From NCBI GenBank assembly GCA_002730475.1, contig PCAG01000007.1:9921-22169 (forward strand): a stretch of 12,249 nt of DNA, given 5' to 3'. The position numbers and the translations under genes were made by a program. The DNA is from Spirochaetales bacterium. Its GTDB lineage: Bacteria; Desulfobacterota_D; UBA1144. This document shows positions 1 to 6,963 of this stretch, in pieces. The notes beneath the pieces are model-generated. The model saw only the letters and a list, made by a program, of their open reading frames with translations, ran no database searches and was not told the origin of the DNA. Each line of letters starts with the position of its first letter. The first letter of the stretch is position 1.

Positions 1-384
1 GGCTTAGATGGACACTCGGATGCTGATGTGCTAATCCATAGCATATGCGACTCCATATTGGGTGCGCTAGGAATGGGAGATATCGGAACACATTTTAGTA
101 ATAAGAATCCAAAATACAAAAATAAACAAAGTACTTATTTCCTGAATAAAGTAATGCAAATGATGAGACAAGAAGGATACAGGATTGTAAATATAGACTC
201 CACGTTAATTTGCGAGAAACCAAAATTAAGTAGATATAGAACGAGAATAAGAGCATCGCTTGAAAAAAAATTAAAAATTCCCAAAGAGTGTATATCCATA
301 AAGGCAACCACTTCTGAAGGACTTGGGGTTATCGGTGAAGGTATGGCGATTGCTTGCAAAGCGATTGTTTTAATCGGAAATTAG
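1..384 (+). CDS. ispF: 2-C-methyl-D-erythritol 2,4-cyclodiphosphate synthase, 5'-truncated by window edge
   Basis: IspF converts CDP-ME 2-phosphate to MEcPP and CMP in the cytoplasmic MEP isoprenoid pathway. The reading frame is open from base 1, and 127 codons plus the stop are present. The family is about 157-160 residues, so roughly 30-35 N-terminal residues (with the first Asp and His metal ligands) lie outside the window. The visible part starts with GHSDADVLIH, whose last His (residue 13 here) matches the third zinc ligand of the family. It continues with GDIGTHF, NPKYKN and the C-terminal IKATTSEGLG block. The usual GRGEGIA segment reads GEGMAIA, so the common Arg is Glu; I read this as family variation because the fold-length C-terminus is intact. 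speB begins directly after the stop, so the two are probably cotranscribed. Confidence 0.95.
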   Translation, partial: GLDGHSDADVLIHSICDSILGALGMGDIGTHFSNKNPKYKNKQSTYFLNKVMQMMRQEGYRIVNIDSTLICEKPKLSRYRTRIRASLEKKLKIPKECISIKATTSEGLGVIGEGMAIACKAIVLIGN

Positions 385-390
385 TTGGTC

Positions 391-1275
391 ATGGAGTATT
401 TGATCTCAGGTCAAGGATTCTTAGGAATAAGAAATCCCAGCATCAAAGATACTCATGTAATTGTAGTTCCTTATGGACTAGAGAACACTGTAAGCTACGG
501 TAAGGGTACGGCTAATGGGCCAAGAGAAATAATCAAAGCATCTCATCAAGTTGAGCTTTACGATGAGGAACTCGGCTACGAACCCTACAACACAGTAGGG
601 ATAAGAACTATTAAGGCAAAGAAAGTTCCCCAAAACAACACTGAGGCCTTAAAGCTCCTAGGAGAAACAGTTGACGAAATTTCGGAGCTGGGGAAGTTTC
701 CCTTCATTTTGGGAGGAGAGCACACGATTACAGCTGGATCAATTCAACCGTTTGCTAAAAAATTTGACAAATTAACTGTTGTTCACTTTGATGCACATGC
801 TGATTTAAGAAATAGTTACGAAGGAAGAAGGTTGTCTCACGCATGCACTATCAGAAGATGTCTCGATTATAAAAATGTCAACATAGTCTCTATTGGCATA
901 AGGAATATATCGCGGGAGGAAGCGGGCTTTGCTAAAAAGAACAAAGAAAGAGTTAGGATCTTCTGGGCAAAAGATAAAATTGATTCTCAACTAAAAGAAA
1001 TTGTAAAACAAATAAAAGATAACAATGTGTACATAAGTTTTGATCTTGACGTTTTTGACTCTAGTCTGATGGCAGCTACTGGAACTCCAGAACCGGGAGG
1101 GTTGTTTTGGAACGAAGCTATAGAAACAATAAAAGCCGTAACGCTAAACTCAAACATTCTAGGGGCTGACATTACCGAACTTGCACCAATAAAAGGTCTT
1201 CACTCGTATAATTTTCTTGCAGCAAGGCTGTGCTACAAAATTATTTCATATATTTTTCATTACAATCGATCGTAA
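391..1275 (+). CDS. speB: Agmatinase (ureohydrolase family)
   Basis: Predicted to hydrolyse agmatine to putrescine and urea with a binuclear manganese centre. From the ATG at 391 the protein has 294 residues, a normal length. All metal-binding motifs are visible: GGEH (His111), DAHAD (Asp134, His136, Asp138) and SFDLDVFD (Asp218, Asp220). N-terminal SYGKGTANGP, DLRNSYEGRRLSHA after the metal site, and ATGTPEPGG are more typical of agmatinases than arginases, but other ureohydrolase substrates (such as guanidino acids) cannot be excluded by sequence alone. A TTG at 385, two codons earlier and touching the ispF stop, is an alternative start. GGA at 376-378 is 6 nt from that TTG and 12 nt from the ATG, so it does not decide. 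With argH in the window, this suggests an arginine-to-agmatine-to-putrescine route; no arginine decarboxylase is visible. Confidence 0.92.
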   Translation: MEYLISGQGFLGIRNPSIKDTHVIVVPYGLENTVSYGKGTANGPREIIKASHQVELYDEELGYEPYNTVGIRTIKAKKVPQNNTEALKLLGETVDEISELGKFPFILGGEHTITAGSIQPFAKKFDKLTVVHFDAHADLRNSYEGRRLSHACTIRRCLDYKNVNIVSIGIRNISREEAGFAKKNKERVRIFWAKDKIDSQLKEIVKQIKDNNVYISFDLDVFDSSLMAATGTPEPGGLFWNEAIETIKAVTLNSNILGADITELAPIKGLHSYNFLAARLCYKIISYIFHYNRS

Positions 1276-1286
1276 ACAACATAAAA

Positions 1287-1345
1287 AATTCAAAAAATAA
1301 AACAAGATAGTGTATATTTATACCTGGTAGAAATTAATTTTGGAG
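1287..1345 (+). promoter_or_regulatory. Possible sod promoter and Shine-Dalgarno
   Basis: The 80-nt gap between speB and sod holds a TATATT hexamer at 1313-1318. An imperfect TTCAAA lies 18 nt upstream, a weak sigma70-like pair. GGAG at 1342-1345 lies 10 nt before the sod ATG and supports that start and a leadered mRNA. No convincing hairpin terminator for ispF-speB is visible here, so readthrough into sod is possible. Confidence 0.35.
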
Positions 1346-1355
1346 ATAGAATCTA

Positions 1356-1958
1356 ATGTCACATTCTTTACCTGAATTAGGCTATACATATGACGCGCTA
1401 GAGCCACATATCGATGCTAAGACAATGAAAATACATCACTCGAAGCATCATCAAACTTATATTGCTAATTTGAACGCAGCTCTAGAAAAATACCCTGAGC
1501 TCTTTGAAAAAAGCGTCGAAGATTTATTAATCAATTTGGAGGATATACCTGAATCCATTAGAGTAGCAGTAAGAAATGGTGGCGGTGGTCATGCTAACCA
1601 TTCTCTTTTTTGGAAAATAATATCCCCAAATAAATCCAAGAACCCTGAAGAAAGACTCGCTAGTGCTATCGATTCAGACTTTGGTAGTTTCGAAAATTTC
1701 CAAAAAGAGTTTACAGAAAAAGCGACTAAACAATTTGGCAGCGGCTGGGGATGGCTTTGTCAGGACAAGGGTAAAAAACTTGTATGTACTTCAACCCCCA
1801 ATCAAGATAGTCCCCTCTCCTCTGGACTAACACCATTATTGGGAATCGATGTTTGGGAGCATGCATATTATTTAAACTATCAGAACAGACGGCCTGATTA
1901 CATAAAAGCCTTCTGGGAAATTGTTAACTGGGAAGAGGTCGGAAAAAATTTAAAATAA
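1356..1958 (+). CDS. sodA: Superoxide dismutase, Mn-type of the Fe/Mn family
   Basis: Converts superoxide to oxygen and hydrogen peroxide. There is no signal peptide, so it should be cytoplasmic. The 200-residue protein follows E. coli SodA closely from start to end. Metal ligands are His27 ([11 protein letters not shown]), His82 ([10 protein letters not shown]), Asp165 and His169 ([10 protein letters not shown]). Tyr35 matches the gateway tyrosine. Gln150 in TPNQDSPL with glycines before HANH is the Mn-type pattern; Fe-type enzymes carry the key Gln near the second ligand instead. Metal choice from sequence remains an inference, and cambialistic enzymes exist. The start is supported by GGAG 10 nt upstream. 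ilvD begins one base after the stop, so the two are very probably cotranscribed, which is notable because dihydroxyacid dehydratases carry oxidant-sensitive Fe-S clusters. Confidence 0.95.
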   Translation: MSHSLPELGYTYDALEPHIDAKTMKIHHSKHHQTYIANLNAALEKYPELFEKSVEDLLINLEDIPESIRVAVRNGGGGHANHSLFWKIISPNKSKNPEERLASAIDSDFGSFENFQKEFTEKATKQFGSGWGWLCQDKGKKLVCTSTPNQDSPLSSGLTPLLGIDVWEHAYYLNYQNRRPDYIKAFWEIVNWEEVGKNLK

Positions 1959-1959
1959 G

Positions 1960-3639
1960 ATGAAGAATAAAAAATTTTCATCCATTGTAACAGAAGGTCT
2001 AGATAAAGCTCCCAACAGAGCAATGCTGAGGGCCGTGGGTTTTAAAAATCCCGATTTTAATAAACCTATGATTGGTATCGCTTCGACTTGGGCGATGGTA
2101 ACGCCGTGTAATATGCATATCAACAAATTAGCAGATGTCGCTTCCAAGGGAGTTGATACCAACGGGGGTAAGTCAATTATTTTTAATACCATTACCGTAT
2201 CAGATGGAATATCGATGGGGACCCCAGGAATGAAATATTCACTCATATCGAGAGAGGTAATAGCAGATTCGATTGAAACGGTCGCCGGCGCTGAAGGATT
2301 TGATGGACTTGTCACTATTGGAGGATGCGACAAAAACATGCCTGGCTGCTTGATGGCAATGGCAAGACTCAATAGGCCATCGATTTTTATCTATGGAGGT
2401 TCCATAATGCCAGGAATCTATAATAAAAAACCTATTGATGTAGTATCAGTCTTTGAAGCCGTAGGTGAATACTCAAATAAATCAATTTCAAAATCAGAAC
2501 TGACAAAAATTGAAGAGTGCGCGATTCCCGGGCCTGGATCCTGCGGTGGAATGTATACCGCAAACACTATGGCCTCCGCAATAGAAGCATTAGGCATGAG
2601 CCTACCTGGAAGCTCTACTCAAATTGCTATTTCGAAAAACAAAGAAGTAGACTGTATCGAATCAGGCAAGGCTCTCCTGAATTTGATTAAAAAAGATATA
2701 AAGCCAAGGGACATAATGACCAAAAAGGCTTTTGAAAATGCAATTACAGTAGTTATCGCCCTAGGTGGATCTACCAATGCTGTACTCCATCTTTTGGCAA
2801 TGGCAAATGCTATAGGAGTCAATCTAAAGATAGACGATTTCACAAGAATTGGGAAAAGGGTTCCTGTCTTAGCCGATTTAAAACCAAGCGGAACCTACAT
2901 GATGGCAAAATTTTGTGAAATAGGTGGTTTGCCGCCTTTACTTAAGAGGCTTTTAAACGCAGGATTGCTTCATGGAGATTGTTTAACTGTAACCGGGAAA
3001 TCAATTAAGGAAAACTTAAGTAACATACGAGACAACTTAGGAACAGAAGTTATAAAAAACGTCACGAATCCAATTAAAAGAGATAGTCATATTGTAATAT
3101 TAAAAGGCAATATTGCTCCTGAAGGCGCTGTGGCGAAAATCTCTGGAAAAGAAGGGTATTCTTTTCGAGGAAAAGCAGTTGTTTTTAATTCTGAAGAAAA
3201 GTGTATGGACGCTATTCTGAAGAGAAAAATAAAAAAAGGTAATGTTATCGTAATTAGATACGAGGGTCCAAAGGGTGGTCCTGGAATGAGGGAGATGTTA
3301 GCTCCAACATCCGCTATCACTGGGCAAGGTTTAGGCTCTGACGTTGCGCTAATTACCGATGGACGATTTTCCGGGGGTACGCACGGATTCGTCGTGGGCC
3401 ATATAACTCCCGAAGCTTTTGATGGTGGGTCTCTAGCATTAATTAAAAATGGCGACATCATAAAAATTAATTCCTCTAAACGAACTATAGAGCTTGAAGT
3501 TTCGAAAAAAGAAATTGGTCTAAGAAAAAAGAAATGGAAACAGCCCTCTCAAAAACACCTTAATGGTGCCATGTATAAATATTCTGTACTTGTTAGTTCC
3601 GCCTCGAAAGGAGCAATAACGGATGGCAAAATTAGATAA
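1960..3639 (+). CDS. ilvD: Dihydroxy-acid dehydratase
   Basis: Dehydrates 2,3-dihydroxyisovalerate and 2,3-dihydroxy-3-methylvalerate to the 2-keto acids leading to valine, leucine, pantothenate and isoleucine. The 559-residue length is normal. Three Fe-S ligand cysteines are visible: Cys50 in TPCNMH, Cys123 in [10 protein letters not shown] and Cys195 in [14 protein letters not shown]. Asp124-Lys125 supply the usual Mg-binding Asp and carbamylated Lys. Ser471 in [15 protein letters not shown] is the family's catalytic-base serine. This motif set separates IlvD from the related Edd only moderately, but presence of all three cysteines and the overall match favour IlvD. Whether the cluster is 2Fe-2S or 4Fe-4S cannot be read from the motifs. 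The gene starts one base after sod and overlaps coaBC by 17 nt. Confidence 0.95.
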   Translation: MKNKKFSSIVTEGLDKAPNRAMLRAVGFKNPDFNKPMIGIASTWAMVTPCNMHINKLADVASKGVDTNGGKSIIFNTITVSDGISMGTPGMKYSLISREVIADSIETVAGAEGFDGLVTIGGCDKNMPGCLMAMARLNRPSIFIYGGSIMPGIYNKKPIDVVSVFEAVGEYSNKSISKSELTKIEECAIPGPGSCGGMYTANTMASAIEALGMSLPGSSTQIAISKNKEVDCIESGKALLNLIKKDIKPRDIMTKKAFENAITVVIALGGSTNAVLHLLAMANAIGVNLKIDDFTRIGKRVPVLADLKPSGTYMMAKFCEIGGLPPLLKRLLNAGLLHGDCLTVTGKSIKENLSNIRDNLGTEVIKNVTNPIKRDSHIVILKGNIAPEGAVAKISGKEGYSFRGKAVVFNSEEKCMDAILKRKIKKGNVIVIRYEGPKGGPGMREMLAPTSAITGQGLGSDVALITDGRFSGGTHGFVVGHITPEAFDGGSLALIKNGDIIKINSSKRTIELEVSKKEIGLRKKKWKQPSQKHLNGAMYKYSVLVSSASKGAITDGKIR

Positions 3640-4846
3640 TATGAGCAATCTCAAAGACAAAAATATATTAGTAGGAGTTACAGGCAGTATTTCCATATAT
3701 AAGTCGTGTGATTTGATACGCGCATTAATTAAAGAAGGTGCAAATGTTACCGTTGTAATGACTTCCAATGCAGAAAAATTTATAAGTCCTATGACGTTTC
3801 AATCGATATCTGGAAGAAAAGTCTTTACGAACATGTACGACACAGACGAATCAAGTCTTGCTCATATAAACCTTGCTGATAATTCTGATTTAATAATTGT
3901 TTGTCCAGCAACTGCAAACTTTGTTTCCAAATATGCAAATGGAATAGCTGACAACCTGCTTCTTAATATTTTGCTTGCAACAAAGTCAAAAGTTGTAGTT
4001 TGTCCAGCAATGAATGTAAATATGTTTGAGAACCCTCTTGTTCAAGAGAATATTGTCAGGTTGTCGAAACTAGGAATTGATTTCGTAGAGCCTGATTCTG
4101 GTGATTTGCTATGTGGCTGGGAAGGCAAGGGAAGGTTGGCGGATTTAAACAAAATATTGATGGCAATAAAAAAAAAAGTCTCAAATAAAGATCTTCAAGA
4201 AGAAAAAGTTTTAATCACTTGTGGGGCAACTAGAGAATATCTGGATCCTATAAGGTTTATATCTAATCCTTCCTCCGGAAGAATGGGTCTTTGCTTAGCC
4301 AATGAATTTTTTTATAGAGGATCAAATGTAAGAATCATATCCGGATATGTCGAGGAGGACTTCGATTTCTTTCCGGATTATCTCAAATGTGAATCCTCTG
4401 ATGAGATGGCACAACATGTAATTAAAGATTTGAAAAAGTATAGTGTAATAATAAAATCTGCTGCTGTTGGAGATTACAAATTTAAAAAAGTTCAGAAGAA
4501 TAAGATAAAGAAAAAAAATGCAAAGATAAGTTTTGAAATGGAACCTACAATCGATATTCTAGAGGAAGTAGGTGCAAAGAAAACTAAAAATCAAATTTTG
4601 ATTGGCTTTTGTGCCGAGACCGAAAGTATAATTAGCAACGCAAAGATCAAAATTAAAAAGAAGAACCTAGACTTCATCGTTGGCAACGATGTATCAAAAG
4701 AAAATAGTGGATTTGGAAGCAAAGATAATTTTTCTTTCTTGGTGTCCAAAAATGGCAAGATAGAAGAACTCGGTCTTGTTTCCAAAGAAACTCTATCAAA
4801 AGAAATTGCCAACAAAGTAAGCGAAGTCAGACGAGGCTTGTTCTAA
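3623..4846 (+). CDS. coaBC: Bifunctional phosphopantothenoylcysteine decarboxylase / phosphopantothenate-cysteine ligase
   Basis: Catalyses two consecutive CoA biosynthesis steps: cysteine ligation to 4'-phosphopantothenate, then decarboxylation to 4'-phosphopantetheine. The 407-residue protein has both domains. The N-terminal flavoprotein CoaC domain (about 1-185) shows [10 protein letters not shown], catalytic His81 in AHINLA, Asn131 in PAMNVNM and Cys164 in [12 protein letters not shown]. The C-terminal CoaB domain (about 195-400) shows [10 protein letters not shown], Asn215 in [14 protein letters not shown] and the lysine cluster KIKKK at 294-298. The start at 3623 lies inside ilvD and has GGAG at 3610-3613 with a 9-nt spacer; an internal ATG at 3641 lacks such a site. 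Translational coupling to ilvD is likely. The adjacent genes lie on one route: the IlvD product 2-ketoisovalerate is the precursor of pantoate. Confidence 0.95.
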   Translation: MAKLDNMSNLKDKNILVGVTGSISIYKSCDLIRALIKEGANVTVVMTSNAEKFISPMTFQSISGRKVFTNMYDTDESSLAHINLADNSDLIIVCPATANFVSKYANGIADNLLLNILLATKSKVVVCPAMNVNMFENPLVQENIVRLSKLGIDFVEPDSGDLLCGWEGKGRLADLNKILMAIKKKVSNKDLQEEKVLITCGATREYLDPIRFISNPSSGRMGLCLANEFFYRGSNVRIISGYVEEDFDFFPDYLKCESSDEMAQHVIKDLKKYSVIIKSAAVGDYKFKKVQKNKIKKKNAKISFEMEPTIDILEEVGAKKTKNQILIGFCAETESIISNAKIKIKKKNLDFIVGNDVSKENSGFGSKDNFSFLVSKNGKIEELGLVSKETLSKEIANKVSEVRRGLF

Positions 4847-4862
4847 ACAATTCAAGCCCTCG
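4832..4862. terminator. Hairpin at the convergent coaBC / HU junction
   Basis: CGAGGCTTG at 4832-4840 pairs with CAAGCCCTCG at 4853-4862 apart from one bulged C. The loop contains the coaBC stop codon. It lies between two converging genes, where a bidirectional terminator is expected. Neither strand shows a U-run after the stem, so an intrinsic terminator is not proven; it may instead mark or protect mRNA 3' ends. Confidence 0.4.
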
Positions 4863-4903
4863 CCTATAAATTACAATTCTATTCCTAGAGGAAAAAAGTT
4901 TAC

Positions 4904-5215
4904 TTACCAGCTAGTGTCGCCAGATGCAGGAGCTACTAAGACTGCATCCTTGCAAGCTTTTGAAACTCTAAATTTTACAACTTTCTTCGCAGGAATTTGA
5001 ATTACCGCACCGGTCTGAGGATTTCTTCCTTGTCTGGCTTTACGATCAACAAGTACTAGTTTACCTAGTCCCGGAAGAGTAAAACTGCCATTATTCTTTG
5101 CTTCATCACAAGCCAAGCCTGCGAATGCCTCGATGTAACGCCCTGCGTCAGCTTTCGAAATACCCAATTTGCTGGCTAAGGCGGTTGTTGTTTGCGATTT
5201 TGTAAGTGCTCCCAT
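4904..5215 (-). CDS. HU/IHF-family nucleoid DNA-binding protein
   Basis: Small basic dimeric protein expected to bend and compact DNA. The 103-residue product has the HU order: helical N-terminus (TKSQTTTALASKLGIS, about 5-20), a second helix (about 23-41), a FTLPGLGKLVLV strand block (45-56), the RNPQTG tip of the DNA-binding arm (64-69), then IPAKKVVKFRVSKACKDAV (74-92). The arm Pro66 that intercalates in HU/IHF is present. The short tail APASGDTSW extends beyond the usual end. The FTLPGLGKL variant places it among HU-like relatives rather than classical HupA/HupB, so I give no symbol. The start is fixed by AGGAGG 8 nt before the ATG. The gene looks less AT-rich than its neighbours, consistent with codon choice in a highly expressed gene. 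It is transcribed alone. Confidence 0.92.
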   Translation of the reverse strand: MGALTKSQTTTALASKLGISKADAGRYIEAFAGLACDEAKNNGSFTLPGLGKLVLVDRKARQGRNPQTGAVIQIPAKKVVKFRVSKACKDAVLVAPASGDTSW

Positions 5216-5223
5216 TATATAAG

Positions 5224-5229
5224 CCTCCT
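5224..5229 (-). promoter_or_regulatory. Strong Shine-Dalgarno of the HU-like gene
   Basis: On the minus strand a full AGGAGG lies 8 nt before the ATG. It is the strongest ribosome binding site in the window ahead of a gene start and shows that the anti-Shine-Dalgarno system is used in this organism. Confidence 0.85.
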
Positions 5230-5256
5230 AAAATACTATTTTTATCTTATTTGCAT

Positions 5257-5285
5257 ATAATAGTTTTTTAGCGCTAAAAATGCAA
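5257..5285 (-). promoter_or_regulatory. Sigma70-type promoter of the HU-like gene with a palindrome in its spacer
   Basis: Read on the minus strand: TTGCAT (-35; plus 5285-5280), a 17-nt spacer, then TATTAT (-10; plus 5262-5257). This gives a leader of about 35-40 nt with AGGAGG. The spacer contains most of the perfect 16-bp palindrome TTTTTAGCGCTAAAAA (5265-5280), a natural operator position; no regulator is identified. Confidence 0.7.
5265..5280. repeat. Perfect 16-bp palindrome TTTTTAGCGCTAAAAA
   Basis: The sequence equals its own reverse complement. Its outer bases touch the -35 hexamer of the HU-like gene and it fills the promoter spacer. A dimeric repressor site, possibly autoregulatory, is an inference from position alone. 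Confidence 0.5.
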
Positions 5286-5331
5286 GTTTTATCTAATAAA
5301 ATGGTCTAATTACCCTACCTTTATTGGAATA

Positions 5332-5343
5332 CAATCATGATTG
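5332..5343. repeat. Perfect 12-bp palindrome CAATCATGATTG
   Basis: A self-complementary 12-mer lying between the two divergent promoters of this intergenic region, about 50 bp from the HU-gene -35 and about 50 bp from the small-RNA -35. It could be an operator for either promoter or chance. Confidence 0.3.
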
Positions 5344-5395
5344 ATAGGTCAAAAATGTTACATCCTTGGGGCTCCTGGTTTTTTTCAAATTTTAC

Positions 5396-5424
5396 TTGAC
5401 TCCTACTACATATAGTGGTTTAAT
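5396..5424 (+). promoter_or_regulatory. Sigma70-type promoter facing away from the HU-like gene
   Basis: TTGACT (5396-5401), a 17-nt spacer and TTTAAT (5419-5424) form the best promoter match in the window. The expected start is near 5431. No convincing gene follows on this strand before the convergent gene that ends at 5602, which suggests a non-coding transcript. Confidence 0.6.
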
Positions 5425-5430
5425 GACAGC

Positions 5431-5560
5431 ATAATCACAATATGTTGTTGAATTGTTTTTGTAGATGTGTGGAAAGATGTGATTACACCATGGGGCAAGG
5501 AGAAGTTGAAATACCCCCTTTTGCACCCCGTTAAGATTTTTCCTTGCCTCTAATTTTTCC
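5431..5560 (+). ncRNA. Candidate structured small RNA, about 130 nt
   Basis: Starting where the promoter at 5396-5424 should begin transcription, TAATCACA (5432-5439) pairs with TGTGATTA (5478-5485). Then 5492-5507 pairs with 5535-5550 as 16 continuous pairs, including four G-U pairs. The G-U pairs work only in the plus-strand RNA. The second stem encloses a 27-nt loop with two C-runs (CCCCCTTTTGCACCCC) and is followed by TAATTTTTCC, an acceptable intrinsic-terminator tail. The stretch is also locally more GC-rich than its surroundings. C-rich loops often bind purine-rich Shine-Dalgarno regions in known regulatory RNAs, so a trans-acting regulator is possible. I do not recognise 6S, SRP, tmRNA or RNase P features, and no Rfam search was possible. 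The end position is approximate. Confidence 0.5.
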
Positions 5561-5601
5561 TTTAAAATCTCACAATAAGCGGACCATGGCTAAACTGCTC
5601 C

Positions 5602-6918
5602 CTACTTCTTATCGAAAGGATTGGGGATTTCAGGATGCCATAATTTAAGATGATTTTTGTGGTTTTCTGTATAAGCACCCTCCGGATAGAACTTATCATA
5701 GAAATCAATATCTAGATGATGTGATTGGACCATCATCCTAGAATACATAGCATCTGAAAATGCAGGAAATCTACCATACGTATCATACAGATAATTACAG
5801 ATATCTTTTACTATTTGAATTTCCTCTTTACTTGGTCTGGGGGTTTCTTTTAGTATGCCAGTTGGATCCTTGTAGGGCATAAACTTCTTTTCCCAATTGC
5901 TCCACTTCATATCATTAAACGCATCGACTGCCTCGCTCATATTTTTATAGTACGGTGGACAAAAAGCTTCGAAATGCCCACTTAGTCCAACTGGTGCTTT
6001 TGCTACTGTCGCACCCCAATCGCTTCCTTGGTCTTTGGCTTCTACACATGTAAAACCTAGACCTCTAAATTGTTCGTCTGCCCCAAGCATATATCTACTT
6101 TGGAATCCACTAAACATCCAACCACCTAAGCCTAGAATTTGTTGTGTCAAGACAACGTTTTGACAAAAGAGAGGTTGTTCTGCTATATACCCATTTGCAA
6201 ATCGAAGTTCAGCCTCAATTAAAGGTACAGGCTTGTTCTCATCAATAAAACCATTTTTAATCCACTTGGTAGTTCCAGGAGGTTTCATTTTATTTAATTC
6301 ATCAACAAAATTGAATCTATGTCCTTCTCGCATGTAGAAGAATAAGATATTAATCAATCCCGCGGATAAATCTGTTACGGGTACCATGAGAGTTGTTCCA
6401 GGTCGATTTACATTCCACGTATTATGTATTGCAAGACCTGGAGGGCCCGTTGGAAGGTCAGCCCTCCCTTCATGTAGTTTAATTCTAGACGCTTCGAAGA
6501 GTTCTAATATTCTTTTAATCTTGTCTTCTTTGTTTAAACCTTCGATACCCTTAAGGTCAGATGGAGACTTATCATGTTGTTTAATCAAGTACAGCCCGTT
6601 ATCGTTCGTATAAAACAACTCTGTTCTATGTATGTCACCCAAAGAAGGAATTGTTTTGCTCATAAATTTTACTTCTAGGTCAAGTCCTTTATGAGGTGGA
6701 AAATCTGATAGATTAATGTTCTTTACACCAATCCCATTCCAAGCCAGTATCGCTTCCTCGATTTCACTTAGTGGAATTGCAGGATGAGAAGATTTATGTT
6801 TTAATGGTCCCTCGTCGATTTCTCCACCCATCGGAAAGCGTCTAGATCTTCTCTCGTATAAAGCATTAAGAAAAGAATAATTTATAGCTGTATCGAATCC
6901 TGGTGGGAATTTTGACAT
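5602..6918 (-). CDS. Large nitroreductase-fold-like protein of unknown function
   Basis: A 438-residue protein with no signal peptide or clear membrane segment. Two stretches recall FMN-dependent nitroreductases: an N-terminal LYERRSRRFPMG (20-31) followed by PLSEIEEAILAWNGIG (49-64), like the flavin-phosphate-binding RRSxR start of the family; and QNVVLTQQILGLGGWMFSGF (253-272), like the family's helix ending in LGLG. Normal nitroreductases are near 200 residues, so this is about twice as long, with a large insertion between the motifs and a long tail. The tail has the His- and acid-rich stretch at 399-428 (SHHLDIDFYDKFYPEG, then TENHKNHLKLWH), whose role is unknown. Substrate and partners cannot be deduced. 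It is divergent from pyrE, with 45 bp between the two starts, and shows no Shine-Dalgarno. An unrelated fold remains possible. Confidence 0.6.
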   Translation of the reverse strand: MSKFPPGFDTAINYSFLNALYERRSRRFPMGGEIDEGPLKHKSSHPAIPLSEIEEAILAWNGIGVKNINLSDFPPHKGLDLEVKFMSKTIPSLGDIHRTELFYTNDNGLYLIKQHDKSPSDLKGIEGLNKEDKIKRILELFEASRIKLHEGRADLPTGPPGLAIHNTWNVNRPGTTLMVPVTDLSAGLINILFFYMREGHRFNFVDELNKMKPPGTTKWIKNGFIDENKPVPLIEAELRFANGYIAEQPLFCQNVVLTQQILGLGGWMFSGFQSRYMLGADEQFRGLGFTCVEAKDQGSDWGATVAKAPVGLSGHFEAFCPPYYKNMSEAVDAFNDMKWSNWEKKFMPYKDPTGILKETPRPSKEEIQIVKDICNYLYDTYGRFPAFSDAMYSRMMVQSHHLDIDFYDKFYPEGAYTENHKNHLKLWHPEIPNPFDKK

Positions 6919-6924
6919 ATTGCT

Positions 6925-6930
6925 ATTTTA
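6925..6930 (-). promoter_or_regulatory. -10-like element just before the nitroreductase-like start
   Basis: On the minus strand TAAAAT lies 6 nt before the ATG with no Shine-Dalgarno between, which would yield a leaderless mRNA. The -35 region (TATAAG, 17 nt upstream) is poor. Confidence 0.35.
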
Positions 6931-6955
6931 ACTCAAAATAACTATGGCTTATAAT
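6928..6955 (+). promoter_or_regulatory. pyrE promoter giving a near-leaderless mRNA
   Basis: TTAACT (6928-6933), a 16-nt spacer and a perfect TATAAT (6950-6955) lie only 8 nt before the pyrE ATG. Transcription should begin at or next to the start codon, and no Shine-Dalgarno is present. It overlaps the -10 element of the divergent gene. A second possibility is TTGACA at 6912-6917, but its -10 (AAAATA) is poor. Confidence 0.5.
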
Positions 6956-6963
6956 AATATTTA

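Noticed and set aside
1..384. ispF as a broken pseudogene lacking its N-terminus.
   Set aside because: The frame is open through base 1, so the truncation is due to the window edge; the remaining sequence is intact.
1262..1277. Near-palindrome around the speB stop (TTACAATCGATCGTAA), considered as a terminator.
   Set aside because: It is imperfect and short with no loop or U-run, so it is likely incidental.
4880..4899. TTCCTAGAGGAA with an adjacent A-run, considered as a terminator of the HU-like gene.
   Set aside because: On the minus strand the T-run comes before the stem instead of after it, and the stem is only 4-5 bp.
5370..5387. A T-run after CTCCTGG, considered as an intrinsic terminator.
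   Set aside because: The preceding bases form only a weak mismatched stem, and no plus-strand gene lies upstream to be terminated.
5442..5534. A 30-codon Cys-rich plus-strand frame (begins MLLNCFCRC) inside the candidate small RNA, considered as a peptide or RiPP precursor near the nitroreductase-like gene.
   Set aside because: No Shine-Dalgarno, the frame is short enough to occur by chance, the neighbouring gene is convergent rather than in the same operon, and the RNA pairing explains the sequence better.
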